Assembly (NCBI GenBank): GCA_037975125.1
Contig: CM075862.1
Location: forward strand, 16,445,125-16,509,124
Origin: Latrodectus hesperus
Taxonomy: Eukaryota; Arthropoda; Arachnida; Araneae; Theridiidae
Direction of reading: 5' to 3'
DNA length: 64,000 nt
Of the stretch, positions 1 to 10,194 are shown one piece after another. Below the pieces are notes generated by a model that was given only the letters and a program-made list of their open reading frames with translations, did not search any database and was not told the DNA's origin. The first letter of the stretch is position 1. Each line of letters opens with the position of its first letter. A program made the position numbers and the translations under genes.

Positions 1-701
1 TTGTCAAAGCATTAGTTTTTAGCATGAAAAAGTAAATAGAATTTTAAGTACATTTTTAATTAATTTATGTTTTAACACATATTTTTGTTTATTAATTCTT
101 ATCTCTGGGCATATTATTTTATTATGAAAATTATAATGATTTTGACTGCAAATTTTAACATAGATAATATACCCCTTTTAAAATGGAGAAAAATCAGTAA
201 TGTGCTACTATCTATATTATAAGAGTTAACAGTAATTTACACAAATTTATTTTTGACAAGATTATTTTGTTGATATAGATATATCAATATATGATTGACA
301 TTGAAGTAAATAAATGTATAATAGAAATTGCATAATTACATGTCTTGCTTTGCTTACAAAAATTTGTTTATCAGGAATTTTTAATTTCAGGTAAGCAAAT
401 ATTTGTTTTTATGGTTTTAATTATAAATAATCTTTTAAAATATTTCAATACTGATTTCACCATTAAAGTTATAGCTAAAAACATGAAACTGTACTTCATA
501 GGTTAAGGCATAAGGAATTGTTAATTAATAGGTTCATTCAAAATCACATTCCATAAATGTAAATATAAGAGAAGTGTAAAACTATGAAGAATAATTAATG
601 CATGAATTGAGGCAGTGTCCCTAGTTTTTAATAAAATAAAAATAATTAAGTAGGAAAATTCTCTTAATTATTATTAATTATTTGACAGTTTTGACTTGCA
701 A

Positions 702-705
<4 letters not shown>
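1..705. other. AT-rich DNA without a recognised gene
   Basis: The stretch is strongly AT-rich, with short A and T runs and stops in every frame. I see no coding domain, tRNA-like box or structured repeat. It may be intergenic or part of an intron of a gene outside the window. Confidence 0.6.

Positions 706-777
<72 letters not shown>
706..777. repeat. (AT)n microsatellite
   Basis: A pure AT dinucleotide run of about 72 bases. The Tyr-Ile open frame across it is an artefact of the repeat. Length is likely to vary between individuals and may be misassembled. Confidence 0.95.
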
Positions 778-780
<3 letters not shown>

Positions 781-985
781 GCTCACGATCAAATAAATAA
801 ATTTATAGTTTTTGATATAGATTTTTAAACTATATATTTTTGAATCAGTCACCAGAAGATTATAATTTCATTAATCATTGACAAGAAATTTTTTTAGAAA
901 AAATAGAAACAATATATATTTTTTGACAGTTAAATAACAATTATAATTCACAGCTTAAATTAACAATTTGAAAGTAAACTTATAT

Positions 986-1009
986 TCTTACCATACGAAT
1001 TCCCGCCAT
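986..1009 (-). other. Possible first coding exon on the minus strand (speculative)
   Basis: Read on the minus strand, an ATG at 1009-1007 with A at -3 and G at +4 opens six codons (M-A-G-I-R-M), followed at once by a textbook splice donor GTAAGA at 991-986. This could be a short first coding exon of a gene running leftward out of the window. No domain supports it, and such a pattern can arise by chance in 64 kb. No acceptor or second exon is identified to the left. Confidence 0.15.
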
Positions 1010-2300
1010 ATTATCGGAAAGTTTCCCTTGTTCACTTTAGCTTTCACTTTCAATTAATCTTGTATAAAGATTAGTTGAAAACAAATAAACATATTTTTGT
1101 TCGTTCTTGGACTATGATCGATCTATTGTTGATTATTTGAAGCACGAGGTATTTGTTTACTTCTTTGTTTACAAAGAGTGATGAAATCAAAAATAAAACT
1201 TTGGTTGTGAGTCAGATTCAGAGTTATATTTGAGTTCTGTAAAACATCTTTTGCTGAAGCCAACTTTAATCTATTCATGTGAGTTGAATATGTTAATTTC
1301 AAAATAAGGCTCTGTAATCAAAAAATAAAAATGTGCTAGATTTTGATTTACATTAATTTCTTGAAGCTATTCTATAAGCTTAAGGATTCCAGTATATCAT
1401 TTATACTGAGACATACTTAACATTCAGTGACTTTTGATATAAATTTGAAATGATAACTACATAATTAAATAGCAATAAATTCAAAATCGAAGTACACATT
1501 TTTTTAGGCCATATACGATTAATTTATCATTATAAAGCTTTTCACTTTTGTCTGTTAAAGTTGAGAGTCATAAGCTAAAATAAGGAAAAACTTTGATCTA
1601 TACCCGTTTGTTATCATAGTGTTTCTTAAAGTTCCATTTAAAGGTTATTTCTTAGAACTTCCATGCAGATCTAGATCTATAGTTATATACTAGCTAGTAT
1701 ATAACTATTGTACGAATTATATAAAAAAATACTAATTCATTGTATTTTATTAAAAGTTTTATAATCTAATTAAGTGGTGTAACGAACACACACATAACCT
1801 GCAGCGATGTATTATACTTTTTGACTGCCTCTCCTGGAAAAAATAGTTATAAAATATACGTTTAGTAAGAATATAATACAAAGAATAATATTATTATTAT
1901 TTGTATCTATTTAAAAATAATCTAAAATATAGGTTTTTTTTTAATTTTCAGGTTCAGTTTTAAATTTGAGATAAAATATTTTAAATTTAATAGAAAATAT
2001 TTCAAAATTTCTCCAGAAAAAAATCAATTTTCAGACGTTCTACTGAATTAACTGCTTCGTATGCAAAGAATAATAAATTTCCCAATAAATGATAAAAACA
2101 TTCCTGTGCCTTTTAGCTCTATGAACACTACTTCATAAATTCACTACACTTCCTATATTTGATAGATAGACATTAGAATATTAATTCTTCACAGACAACT
2201 TGCGGTTTGTCACTTGAAGCCAACATTTCCGATTTTTTATATTATTGACATCAAAATCATAATGATTGATTCACCATTGCAAATTGATTTCTAATTACAA
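1010..2300. other. AT-rich DNA without a recognised gene
   Basis: No open frame of note and no recognisable repeat family. A small palindromic stretch with repeated TAGATCTAG and ATATACTAGCTAGTATAT motifs lies near 1665-1706. Otherwise I see nothing. Confidence 0.5.
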
Positions 2301-3156
2301 ATGAAATATTTTTTGGAGACTGGAAGTGCAGGCCGAAGACCAGGGCAAGGTCGTAGACAGGCAACAATGCCCAATGAAGATCAATATTTAGTGTTAACGG
2401 CTTGGAGACACCGAAATATGAACGCCACTCTTCTCCAAAAACACCTTCATTCGGCTACTGACACCACGATTTCATCTCAGACTGTCCGAAACCGGCTCCA
2501 TGGTGTAGGTCTGTATGCTCGCCGACCAATGGTATGTGTTAAACTAACATCAAGGCATCGTTGCGACCGCAGAGAGTGGGCAACAGAGCATGTGAACTAG
2601 AGCAATTCTCCTGAGCAATGTTTTTTTTCTGACGAGTCCCGTTTTTCTGTTCATCCTGATAATAGGCGTGTTTTCATCTGGAAGGACCGTGGTAGTAGGA
2701 ATAATACAGCGTTCATGCACGAAAGTGACAGATTTGGTGGTGGGGGAGTGTTGGTGTATGGTGGCATCTCCATTGACGGGCGCACAGAACTCTATATCAT
2801 TCGAGATGAACCTCTGATTGGTCGCCGATATAAGGGATGAGATCCTCAGACCTATTGCAGTCCCTTACGCTGCAGCAATCGGAGATGACTTCATTTTAAT
2901 TGACGATAACTGCAGGCCACATCGTGCTAACCTGATGGAGGATTTCCTTTCCAAGGAAGGAATCGTACGAATGGAATGGCCAGCGTGTTCTCCAGACATG
3001 AATCCAATAGAGCACGTTTGGGACGCTCTAAGAAGACGAGTTGCTGGCCACCAACCACCAATACAAACTCTCCAAGAACTGGAAAGAGCTCTTCTGGAAG
3101 AGTGGGACAGAATACCCCAACTCGTGATTAATAACCTCATTGACTCCATGCCTTAA
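2301..3156 (+). pseudogene. Tc1-like transposase, truncated and disrupted
   Basis: Tc1 transposases cut and paste their element through a DD34E catalytic triad. All three acidic positions are visible: SDESRF near 2625-2645, DDNCRPHRA near 2904-2930, and NPIEHVWD near 3000-3024, with 34 residues between the second Asp and the Glu. The N-terminal helix-turn-helix is largely missing; the frame begins around a GRRPGQGRR linker. Two lesions break it. A TAG stop lies at 2598-2600, where the family usually has Trp after HVN. A one-base frame change lies near 2825-2835, so the C-terminal part continues in another frame. The TAA at 3154-3156 follows the family-typical ending LIDSMP. This is a dead copy. 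Confidence 0.9.
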
Positions 3157-3442
3157 AGGTGTTCAACGTTGCTGGCCGTCCGTGGAAACCATACCCCCTA
3201 TTGAAAATGACTTCCTTTGAAGACAACGCCTTTTCTTATTCTTTTTTTCTCATATGCACAAATTGTGTTTTTTTCCTTTTGTACACAAATGCACAATAAA
3301 ATGCATTTTTTCTGCCAAACATGTGTACTTTATTCTCATATAACCTACTACGTTTGTCGACCACGTATCAATCAGCTAAAAAGTTTCCCAGCCATAAGAT
3401 CCACCTAAAACCGCAATATCCTTTAATTGTTTTGAGCAGTGT
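2301..3442 (+). mobile_element. 5'-truncated Tc1-like DNA transposon
   Basis: The segment carries most of a Tc1-type transposase followed by a 3' terminal end. The right end reads CCTTTAATTGTTTTGAGCAG and then TG, ending at about 3441. It is followed by TA, the target dinucleotide used by Tc1/mariner elements. No matching inverted repeat beginning CACTGCTCAAAAC is visible upstream of 2301, where ordinary AT-rich DNA abuts the coding part. The left end and the start of the transposase are therefore missing. The element cannot move on its own. Its fairly intact reading frame suggests a more recent insertion than the other transposon fossils here. Confidence 0.85.
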
Positions 3443-3802
3443 ATATTATAAATTCTCTACTGCGCCAGCCACTTACCAATCCACTCATCGCGCCAAACAA
3501 AAAACGAGAAGTTTGAGACTTGGCAAAAATTCCATAAAGACAGACCTATTTGATTCAATTTTCTAGACAATTTGAAACGTTTATGAATTTGGAAAATTGT
3601 TAAATTTTAGTTCTTAAAAATACCCAGTTGGAAACGCCAAAAATATGTCCCATTTTCATTTCTTAATGTGGGTTCTATGGCATTAAGATTTTTTTTAAAT
3701 TCACTTTAAGTGGGAATTCTCTGGAGTTTCTCTGATCAAACAACAAAATCTAAACACTCACACATTCAAGAATTATAATGTAGATTTTCGAAATTTATAG
3801 AT
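3443..3802. other. AT-rich spacer between two transposon remnants
   Basis: This lies between the Tc1 right end and the LINE tail. I see no gene. The last nine bases (3794-3802, TTTATAGAT) recur at 6482-6490 and may be a LINE target-site duplication. Confidence 0.5.
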
Positions 3803-3897
3803 CTCCAATCCTCTTCTTCTTCAACTTAATGGGCTTGCATGGTACTGGGCACCTCTGATCGATTGTATTTTGTGCCATAGCCTCAATCCCATGACTC

Positions 3898-4830
3898 TTA
3901 GTTGCAATAAATTGGGTCGCTCACCTTATTTATAAAGTCAGACAAACCTTTTATGGAGCTAAGATGTATCTCTTTAGTATTGATGATTCCTAAAGTATTA
4001 AAATGAATGGAGGCGAAAGCATCACACTCAAAAATGATGTAATGTACCGACTCATCATTCTTAAGACATTTCCTACAATTAGGGTCTGAACGAGTCTCAT
4101 AGTATGCAGATGTTTCCTGAAATGATCGTGTCCATTGATGAAGCCAACGATGGTACGTATCTTTGCCTTAGAACAACTAAGAATTTCAGATTCAACATTC
4201 GCCGATGATCTAGCCATCATACTTTTGGCGTGCTTTTGACCAGAAGTGTTAAACCAAGATTTATTCATCTTTTGCTTTTCCCACTTAAGTAGGGTACCTT
4301 TTATGGTCTTCATGCTGATGCCACTAAAAGTTTCCGCACCAATAGGGTTAGAAGACGAACCCTGATTTGCCAGTTCATCCGCCTTTTCATTATCTTCAAT
4401 CCCCACGTGTCGTGGCACCCAAAAAAGGAAAACTTTATTATTGGTTGCCAGTTCCTTAAGAAGGTTTCTACATTCCAGGACAATCCTAGATTTGACTTGG
4501 AAAGAATTAGTGGCCTTTAAGGCAGCTTGACTGTCACTACAAATTAGAATCCAATTCCCTTGGTAACCTTTTCTAATATTAAATAAGAAACAGTCCATAA
4601 AGGCAAGAACTTCAGCTTGGAATACAGTGGCATACTTCCCAAGGCCCCTAAAGAAGTTGACACTTGGTGATACCCTATGCACTTCAAGTCCAGAGAGGTT
4701 ATCTTTTCTAGATCCATCCGTAAACCAGATCAGATCATAATAAACCAAACTGATCGTGTTCTCACTCCATTCATCTCTGGTTGGAAAAACAGCCTCAAAA
4801 GGTCTGTTGAACGTAGGACTTTTCTATGGG
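3898..4830 (-). pseudogene. LINE RNase H domain and terminal zinc-binding motif
   Basis: RNase H in a LINE removes RNA from the RNA-DNA hybrid during reverse transcription. The motifs WFTDGS, AEVLAF, CSDSQAAL and WVPRHVGIEDNEKADELA are all present and supply the expected acidic and His residues. The upstream segment FNRPFEAVFPTRDEW is in frame with the domain. Near 4080 the frame shifts. In the new frame a C-x2-C-x7-H-x5-C motif follows (CRKCLKNDESVHYIIFEC), and the protein ends at a TAA at 3898-3900 on the + strand. The same terminal motif and ending (DFI-KV-DP) recur at 57328-57534. The frameshift means no intact product. Confidence 0.85.
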
Positions 4831-4919
4831 GTCAGAAGGTATCATAAGAATAGGATCTTTTATAATTTTGGTGATTCTGGATTAACCTTTAGCCAAAGGC
4901 TTGTCATACCATTGTTTTT

Positions 4920-6480
4920 GTGACATCATTTTAAATGCAGTCATTCTTACAGTACTGCAAATGAAGATGTCTAGAGGAGTCAGATCTAAAATAATCTCTA
5001 AAGCTCAGGTGGGCGCCGAGGATATAGCTCTTGTGATACACAGGCAGGCTAGTCTTTGCAGACTTCCTAGTCTGTCCTTCACAGTTACCTGTTCCGCCTT
5101 GCACTATCAAATAATAGAGACATAAGTAATAATATGTCTGATAATAGCAATGTACATCCAAAACATCAGTTTCGGTTTTAGACCCCAGTTTTTACCAAGC
5201 ATTCTTCTACATGTCATAATACAACACTTAACTTAGTTAATCTTGAACTTAACATGTTTATTCCAGGTGAGTTTTTAGTCAAGAAATAGGCCTAAATACT
5301 TCACCTCAGTAGCAACATTGATGGAAACGCCAAAAAGCTTAGGAATAGTAAAACCATCCCATTTCCTTTTGCGTGTAAAAGGTACAAGATTGGTCTTTTG
5401 AGGACTTACCATCAGATGTCTCTCTTTGCACCACTTACTAACATAACTTAAGGGACTTTGCATTAGTTTAGAAGTTATGTTGAAATCCTTACCAAGGATA
5501 AGGATGACAATGTCATCCACACACCATTGAGTGTAGTAGCCCATATCATTAAGATATTTAATGAGACTATTAAATACTAGATTCCTAAATAAAAGCGACA
5601 AGACACCTTCTTGTTGACAGTTTCTAGTAGTCTTCTTTTCAAGTGACTCATCAAAGATGTTCATTTGAATAACTCTATCCTTAAACAAAGTCTCAATCCA
5701 TTCAACAAGAATACAATTGATCCCTGTAGCTCGTAGAGCATTAACTATGGATAGATCAAAAAGTTTTCAATCTTGGAGACAAGCTTATGTAAGGCTGTCT
5801 CAGTAGACTTACCAGGTTGATAAGCAAATTGCAGGTCATGCAAGGGACAATTACTACATAAGTAATCCCTAGGAAGCCTACCAATAATTTTTTCCATAAT
5901 ATTCAGGAAGAAGGATGAAAGGTTAATTGGTCTGAAACACTTAGTCTGGTCATAAGAACATTTCCCACATAGGCTTAGGAATAAAAACAATCCTAGTCCT
6001 CTGCCAAAGCTTCGGAATATATCCCATGGCTAGACTAGCACTATACATTCTAGTCAGCACCGGGATAATAAACTCATCAGCCTTTTGGATCATGATGGGC
6101 ATTATTCCATCAGGACCAGGACTCAGCTGAAGGGTGTAAATCGCCCACCTTACATTATTATAATAGATAATATTCTTAGCTTATGTCCAATGACTCCTAT
6201 TGACTCTAATTAAAGAGCCAATAAAGTACTGACCATCATTGCTATTAATATCTCTAGCTACTGGAAAATGCGTTTTTGGTCAAAACTTCCATAATTGCTT
6301 TCCCAGTATTAGCAAAGCTGCAATTCTCGTCCTTTAAGGGGCCAACCAATATAGGTTGATCTATTCTAAGGATACGTTGGAGTCTAACTCCCTCAGAAAT
6401 AGAATTTACCTCTTCGCAGAACTTCCTCCAGGATTCAGTTTTGCTTTTTCTAACATTCTTGTTATAATTGATTAGGACCG
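4920..6480 (-). pseudogene. LINE reverse transcriptase, fragmented
   Basis: Several blocks in shifted frames match a non-LTR RT. The 5' part reads KTESWRKFCEEVNSIS near 6400-6470. Then come CFRPINLSSFFLNIMEKII and QFAYQPGKSTETALH (5745-5990), which correspond to early RT motifs. The palm follows in 5275-5688. Its catalytic box reads CVDD where YADD is usual, keeping both Asp residues but changing the aromatic position. A downstream thumb or connection block (LGSLQRLACLCITRAIS, then stop, then ALEIILDLTPLDIFI) lies near 4920-5080. The stops and frame changes show long decay. No host function is suggested. Confidence 0.85.
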
Positions 6481-6588
6481 TTTTATAGATGAGATTAGGT
6501 CATTTTTATATTTTAATACTATTATTTAATACATTAGACTCAATTTTAAAATTACTTATCATATTTATTAGCTGTTAGAAATTATCCA

Positions 6589-6685
6589 ACGCCGACGGAT
6601 GGTTGAGTGGTTAGTGTTCCCGACTCATGAGCTGTGGGCCCCGGGTTCGAATTCCGGTTCGGGCATATTTCAACAGAAGAACTTC
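6589..6685 (+). repeat. tRNA-derived SINE head, family F copy 1
   Basis: A tRNA-like segment contains an A box (TGGTTGAGTGG, 6600-6610) and a B box (GGTTCGAATTCC, about 6643-6654), the internal promoter elements of RNA polymerase III. The ends do not form a good seven-pair acceptor stem, so this is a SINE head rather than a working tRNA gene. A second copy in the same orientation starts at 6877. Confidence 0.75.
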
Positions 6686-6876
6686 CGATATTTATCAAGT
6701 TGTGCAGTAGCTCCAATTTTAGTCTCAATCGATCCAAAGAGTATTTTTAATTCAATTATTGACCATCATAACTTCTTCCAACTTAAATTTAATGCTGATG
6801 TATGTAGCTCATTTTGCTAGAAAATACGATGTAGCTGAAGTACCTAATGAAAATTGTTTCCAATTACATCACATTA

Positions 6877-7170
6877 ACGCCGACTGATGGCTGAGTGGTT
6901 AGCATTCCTGACTCCTGAGCTGTTTGTCCAGGATTCGAATCCCGGTTGTTACTTTCTTTCTCTGTTCTCTCTGTGTTACTCTGTCCTTCCTTCTATGATA
7001 TTGTATGAATGTGGCCAACCCTTTAAACGCGTTTGTGGTGATATGGCGCGGGCAACGCTACTCGTCTCCATGACTTAGTTCACAGGTGCCCGCTGGGTAA
7101 CGGCAAATGAATAGCAGTTTTTGGCCTTGTTGTGGCATAGGGTTCGTCACCCAAGTGCCCACCGTTGGAA
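6877..7170 (+). repeat. tRNA-derived SINE, family F copy 2
   Basis: It repeats the head of the copy at 6589 with scattered substitutions: A box TGGCTGAGTGG and B box GATTCGAATCCC. The body begins with a pyrimidine-rich stretch, then GC-richer sequence with GGTGCCCGCTGGGTAACGGC and a related CACCCAAGTGCCCACCG near the end. The 3' limit is approximate. The open frame across it is incidental. Confidence 0.65.
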
Positions 7171-7305
7171 AAAAATTACTCAACTGATCAAACATTTGAA
7201 GAAGGAAGTTTTTAAAACATTGAATAACTCCTGGCTACTGGGATTTCCACCTTTCAGCACTACAAGGAGCGGAAGTGATGGTATCTTATATATATATTGG
7301 GGTAC

Positions 7306-7552
7306 GTAGTGGATGTGCCATCATAGCCCCAAAAATGGATCTTCGTAATTTTGAAGCAGAGACTAAGAGAAGACCTTCCAGCCTGGCCTCTAAGGGTATC
7401 ATTTCATATGAAGGACGATGTGACAATGACATATTTAACATACCCCAGCCGCCATTAACTAATGCGACAGATCTTTGATTGGATCGGGATTCAAACTTAC
7501 TACCTTCTGATAAAGAGAACGATTGCCATAACCCCAATAATGCTACCCCGGC
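7306..7552 (-). repeat. tRNA-derived SINE, family A copy 1
   Basis: Read on the minus strand it has a tRNA-like head (B box GTTTGAATCCC), a conserved middle (TATGAAATGATACCC) and a distal block (CTGCTTCAAAATTACGAAGA). The same blocks occur in the same order at 14428-14705, 34640-34845 and 39960-40225, defining one SINE family of about 240-280 bp. Confidence 0.8.
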
Positions 7553-7744
7553 CTTTTATTTTAATAAATATTTATTAAGTTATAAAAATGACATAATTTT
7601 CTACAATTTTCCTCCCTTTTTTCGGGCAATTTAAAAATTCTGAATTTTCAGAATCTCCCAGATTTTTAGGGAAAAATTCTTACACTTGATTTATATATTA
7701 CACTTTATCTCGATCAAAGAATTTTCCCATTAACAAAATTTTAT

Positions 7745-8385
7745 AGAAACCGAAATGAGTGATAACCAGAGAACACGAGACTTAGTAAATATTGTGGATG
7801 GAACAGAGCGAGTCGATTGTGCTGCAAAAACCTTTGTTGAAATATCAAATCCATATGATAAAACATGACGTCATTTCAATTCACTATTTCCGTACGTATT
7901 TGTGCGTACACATTTTGTTTTTAAATAGAGATTTTTAATTTTGTTCATTTGCTCCCTTAAATGATAAAAATGAGTAGAAATCAGAGAGTGCGAGATCCAT
8001 TATATATGGTGGATGGAGTAGAACATCCCAACTAAGCTCCAACAGCTATTTTTGAATTATCAAAGATACATGAGGAAATACGTCTTCCTTCCAATTCACT
8101 CTTTCCGAACGTTTGTCTTCAACTGGTGTCTTTAATTTGTGAGCTTTCAATTTTGTTTTACAAGGTTTTCAATGATCGAAGTAAATGGAAATGAAAGGGT
8201 GCAAGTTCTGGTGAATACGGCGGATGGGGTGGTACAACAAAACTAATCTCCAATAACTTTTGCTGAATTTGCAGATACACACGATGAAATACGATATAAT
8301 TCAGATTCATTATCTCTGAACGATTTGTCAATCATTGTTCTTAATTGTTCCTAATTGTCATCAATACTTCCATGATCGTCTATTT
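7745..8385 (-). repeat. Three tandem units derived from a mariner transposase C-terminus
   Basis: Three diverged units of about 213 bp follow head to tail; the anchor block around GGTGGATGG recurs at 7791, 8006 and 8217. On the minus strand each encodes a version of the mariner catalytic motif HPPYSPDLAPSDF. Unit 3 reads PPHPPYSPELAPFHF, unit 2 HPPYIMDLALSDF, and unit 1 HPQYLLSLVFSGY. Only unit 2 keeps the Asp at the third catalytic position. No full transposase can be read. The array looks like a transposon fragment that duplicated after insertion and then decayed. Confidence 0.6.
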
Positions 8386-9137
8386 GTTTGGTAAAATCTT
8401 ATGACACAGAACTCCTTTTTAATCTCACCAGTCAACGAGAGTAACATTCAGCCGGCATTTGAGGTGACTAAATATGGTGGATCCAAGATATTTTCCCCTC
8501 GACGTTACTAAAAATGGTCCATTTTTCAATTCCCGTCATTGTTTACTTCAAAAATGATGCCTTCTCATTGCATTCACAGAGCAAATCGAAATAGAATTTA
8601 GATCCATGAGATTTTGAGAGATTTTATGTGTAATAACTTTTAAATGTTATGATATTTACTAATTTTCTTTTTCGAGTTGTGAAAAATTATTGTTTTTCTT
8701 TACTGCAGGGAATATGTGCACGCCTTTCCCAACACGCCGATTACTAAAAATGCATTACAACCCAAACTGAGAAAAAAAATCTCACTAATAATTTTCAATA
8801 AGTTCAAAGGTCATTAAGCAAAGCAATGTTTTGAACAAGGCTAAGAAAATAATAAGCAACCTTGAAAAATATCAAATGTCTCAAAGAGCAATTTTCTTTT
8901 AAAGCCATAACTCAAGTATGATATAATTTCAATCGGATGATTAGAGATATGTGTACTTTCCTTAGGTTTGAATACTTTGAAATTAAAATAGTATTTTTAT
9001 GATTGTGAATCACATTTCTATTGAAACTTTTAAGAATGCACAAGATTGTATTTGTTTGTCGCACTGTTTAGTTAGTTCGCATTATATTTAATGTTTCATT
9101 CGTTAAAAAACACACTAATGGGGTGTCTCAATACACA
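8386..9137. other. Unassigned sequence between repeats
   Basis: Slightly GC-richer near 8420-8560, without a recognisable domain or tRNA-like box. The remainder is AT-rich. I cannot assign it. Confidence 0.4.
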
Positions 9138-9640
9138 CATATATAGCGGTGCAGGAGAGCCACGGACTGTACTTAAGATTAACGGGTTTGGAATACTCAC
9201 CCATCACCAAGCGCCTTGTCATTTTAAACCACTGTCAGGTGATGAGGACACACCTGAGCCGGCACACTCCTCTGCACATTCGCGGCACCATTAGTAGAAG
9301 GACTTTGGATGTCTCAGATAAACGTGTCCAACCCACGGAGCTCCATGAACCCAGTGAGAGGGAATAAGTGGTCACCCTCCCAATCACTTCCCTTGGCAAA
9401 TGACGCTTCACTTTGTTGATGTTACTGAAAGCGACGTGAAGCTATTGAGGTTCTTTTCCTGGTTACATCGATGGAGAGACATTGGAGCCTATGGCATTTT
9501 TAATGGGCATATTCCTTACAAGTACGAAGGTTTCCGGTGGGCTAAATATAGAACCATCGACCTCTTTGTTCACATAAATGACTCATGTCCCCACCAAGCC
9601 TCTGCAGATTTCGTTGTAATGAAGTGAAAGCTAATGAAAC
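9138..9640. repeat. Unclassified dispersed repeat, family E copy 1
   Basis: About 260 bp starting near 9138 match a second copy at 12531-12790. Shared blocks include TATAG-GGTGCA, TTAACGGGTTTGGAATAC, a CACCTGAG block and GACTTTGGA-GTC-CAGATAAAC. The following 240 bp (9400-9640) hold a 75-codon open frame with no family resemblance I can name; it may be part of the same element. Strand and class are unknown. Confidence 0.6.
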
Positions 9641-10194
9641 CTTGATTTATTGTCTACCGATTTAAGATATCCAAGATTAATAATTCTTTATTTACAGTAC
9701 ATATATAATACATGGCATAATTAAGCTACGAATGAAAGTAGCTTTATTTCTAGTTCCTGCAACGATAGAGGGAAGCCTGTTAGCAGTACTTATATGTAAA
9801 AGATGAATTTAGATGTCAATTCTCGCTTAGTAAAGGCATCAATTTTTTTGACATAATTAGAAAAAGAATAATGTTACATGTAATATCTTGTGGAAAATGA
9901 ACGTCAAGTATTCACAAGCACTATCTTCGTTGGAATGATGTAGCGTATAGAGAAAGTCCTCTTATATGCCTATTGATCTTCTGTATCTCCTTCACTATAA
10001 CGAATTTTTTAATAGATTTTTCTTTATCACAAATTGTATATCATTGATTAAATACTAGCATTCATTAAAATATTTAAATTTTATTTAAAACGCAAGTTTT
10101 TGAAAATTCATTTATTTTCATTGTTTTTATACGAAAATTGCCATTTATATTTCTGGTTTAATAATGAAAAAATATTTATGCTCAAATTGTTTTA
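9641..10194. other. AT-rich DNA without a recognised gene
   Basis: I see no coding domain, SINE box or structured repeat here. Confidence 0.5.

Larger units (their letters stand above)
3803..6481 (-). mobile_element. Non-LTR retrotransposon remnant (RT plus RNase H, I/Loa-like)
   Basis: The minus strand holds, in order, RT N-terminal motifs, the RT palm, a connecting domain, RNase H, a Cys-Cys-His-Cys motif, a short 3' UTR and a GAA-rich tail (CTCTTCTTCTTC at 3811-3822 on the + strand). That is the 3' two-thirds of a LINE second ORF. RNase H after RT points to the I/Loa type rather than to elements lacking it. The 5' end is truncated near 6481 and no endonuclease is recognisable. TTTATAGAT at 3794-3802 and 6482-6490 is a plausible 9-bp target-site duplication, but such a short AT-rich match is only moderate evidence. 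Several stops and frameshifts make the copy dead. The 3' UTR resembles that of the element at 56804-57626. Confidence 0.85.

Noticed and set aside
2625..2645. Hammerhead-ribozyme-like CTGACGAGTCCCG
   Set aside because: These bases are the codons for the Tc1 catalytic motif SDESR, and no matching GAAA plus cleavage-site helices surround them.
6595..6670. Functional tRNA gene
   Set aside because: A and B boxes are good, but the acceptor stem pairs poorly and a sibling copy with a SINE body lies close by.
9400..9627. 75-codon open frame as a host gene
   Set aside because: It adjoins a dispersed repeat, has no splice context or known domain, and may be part of the repeat.
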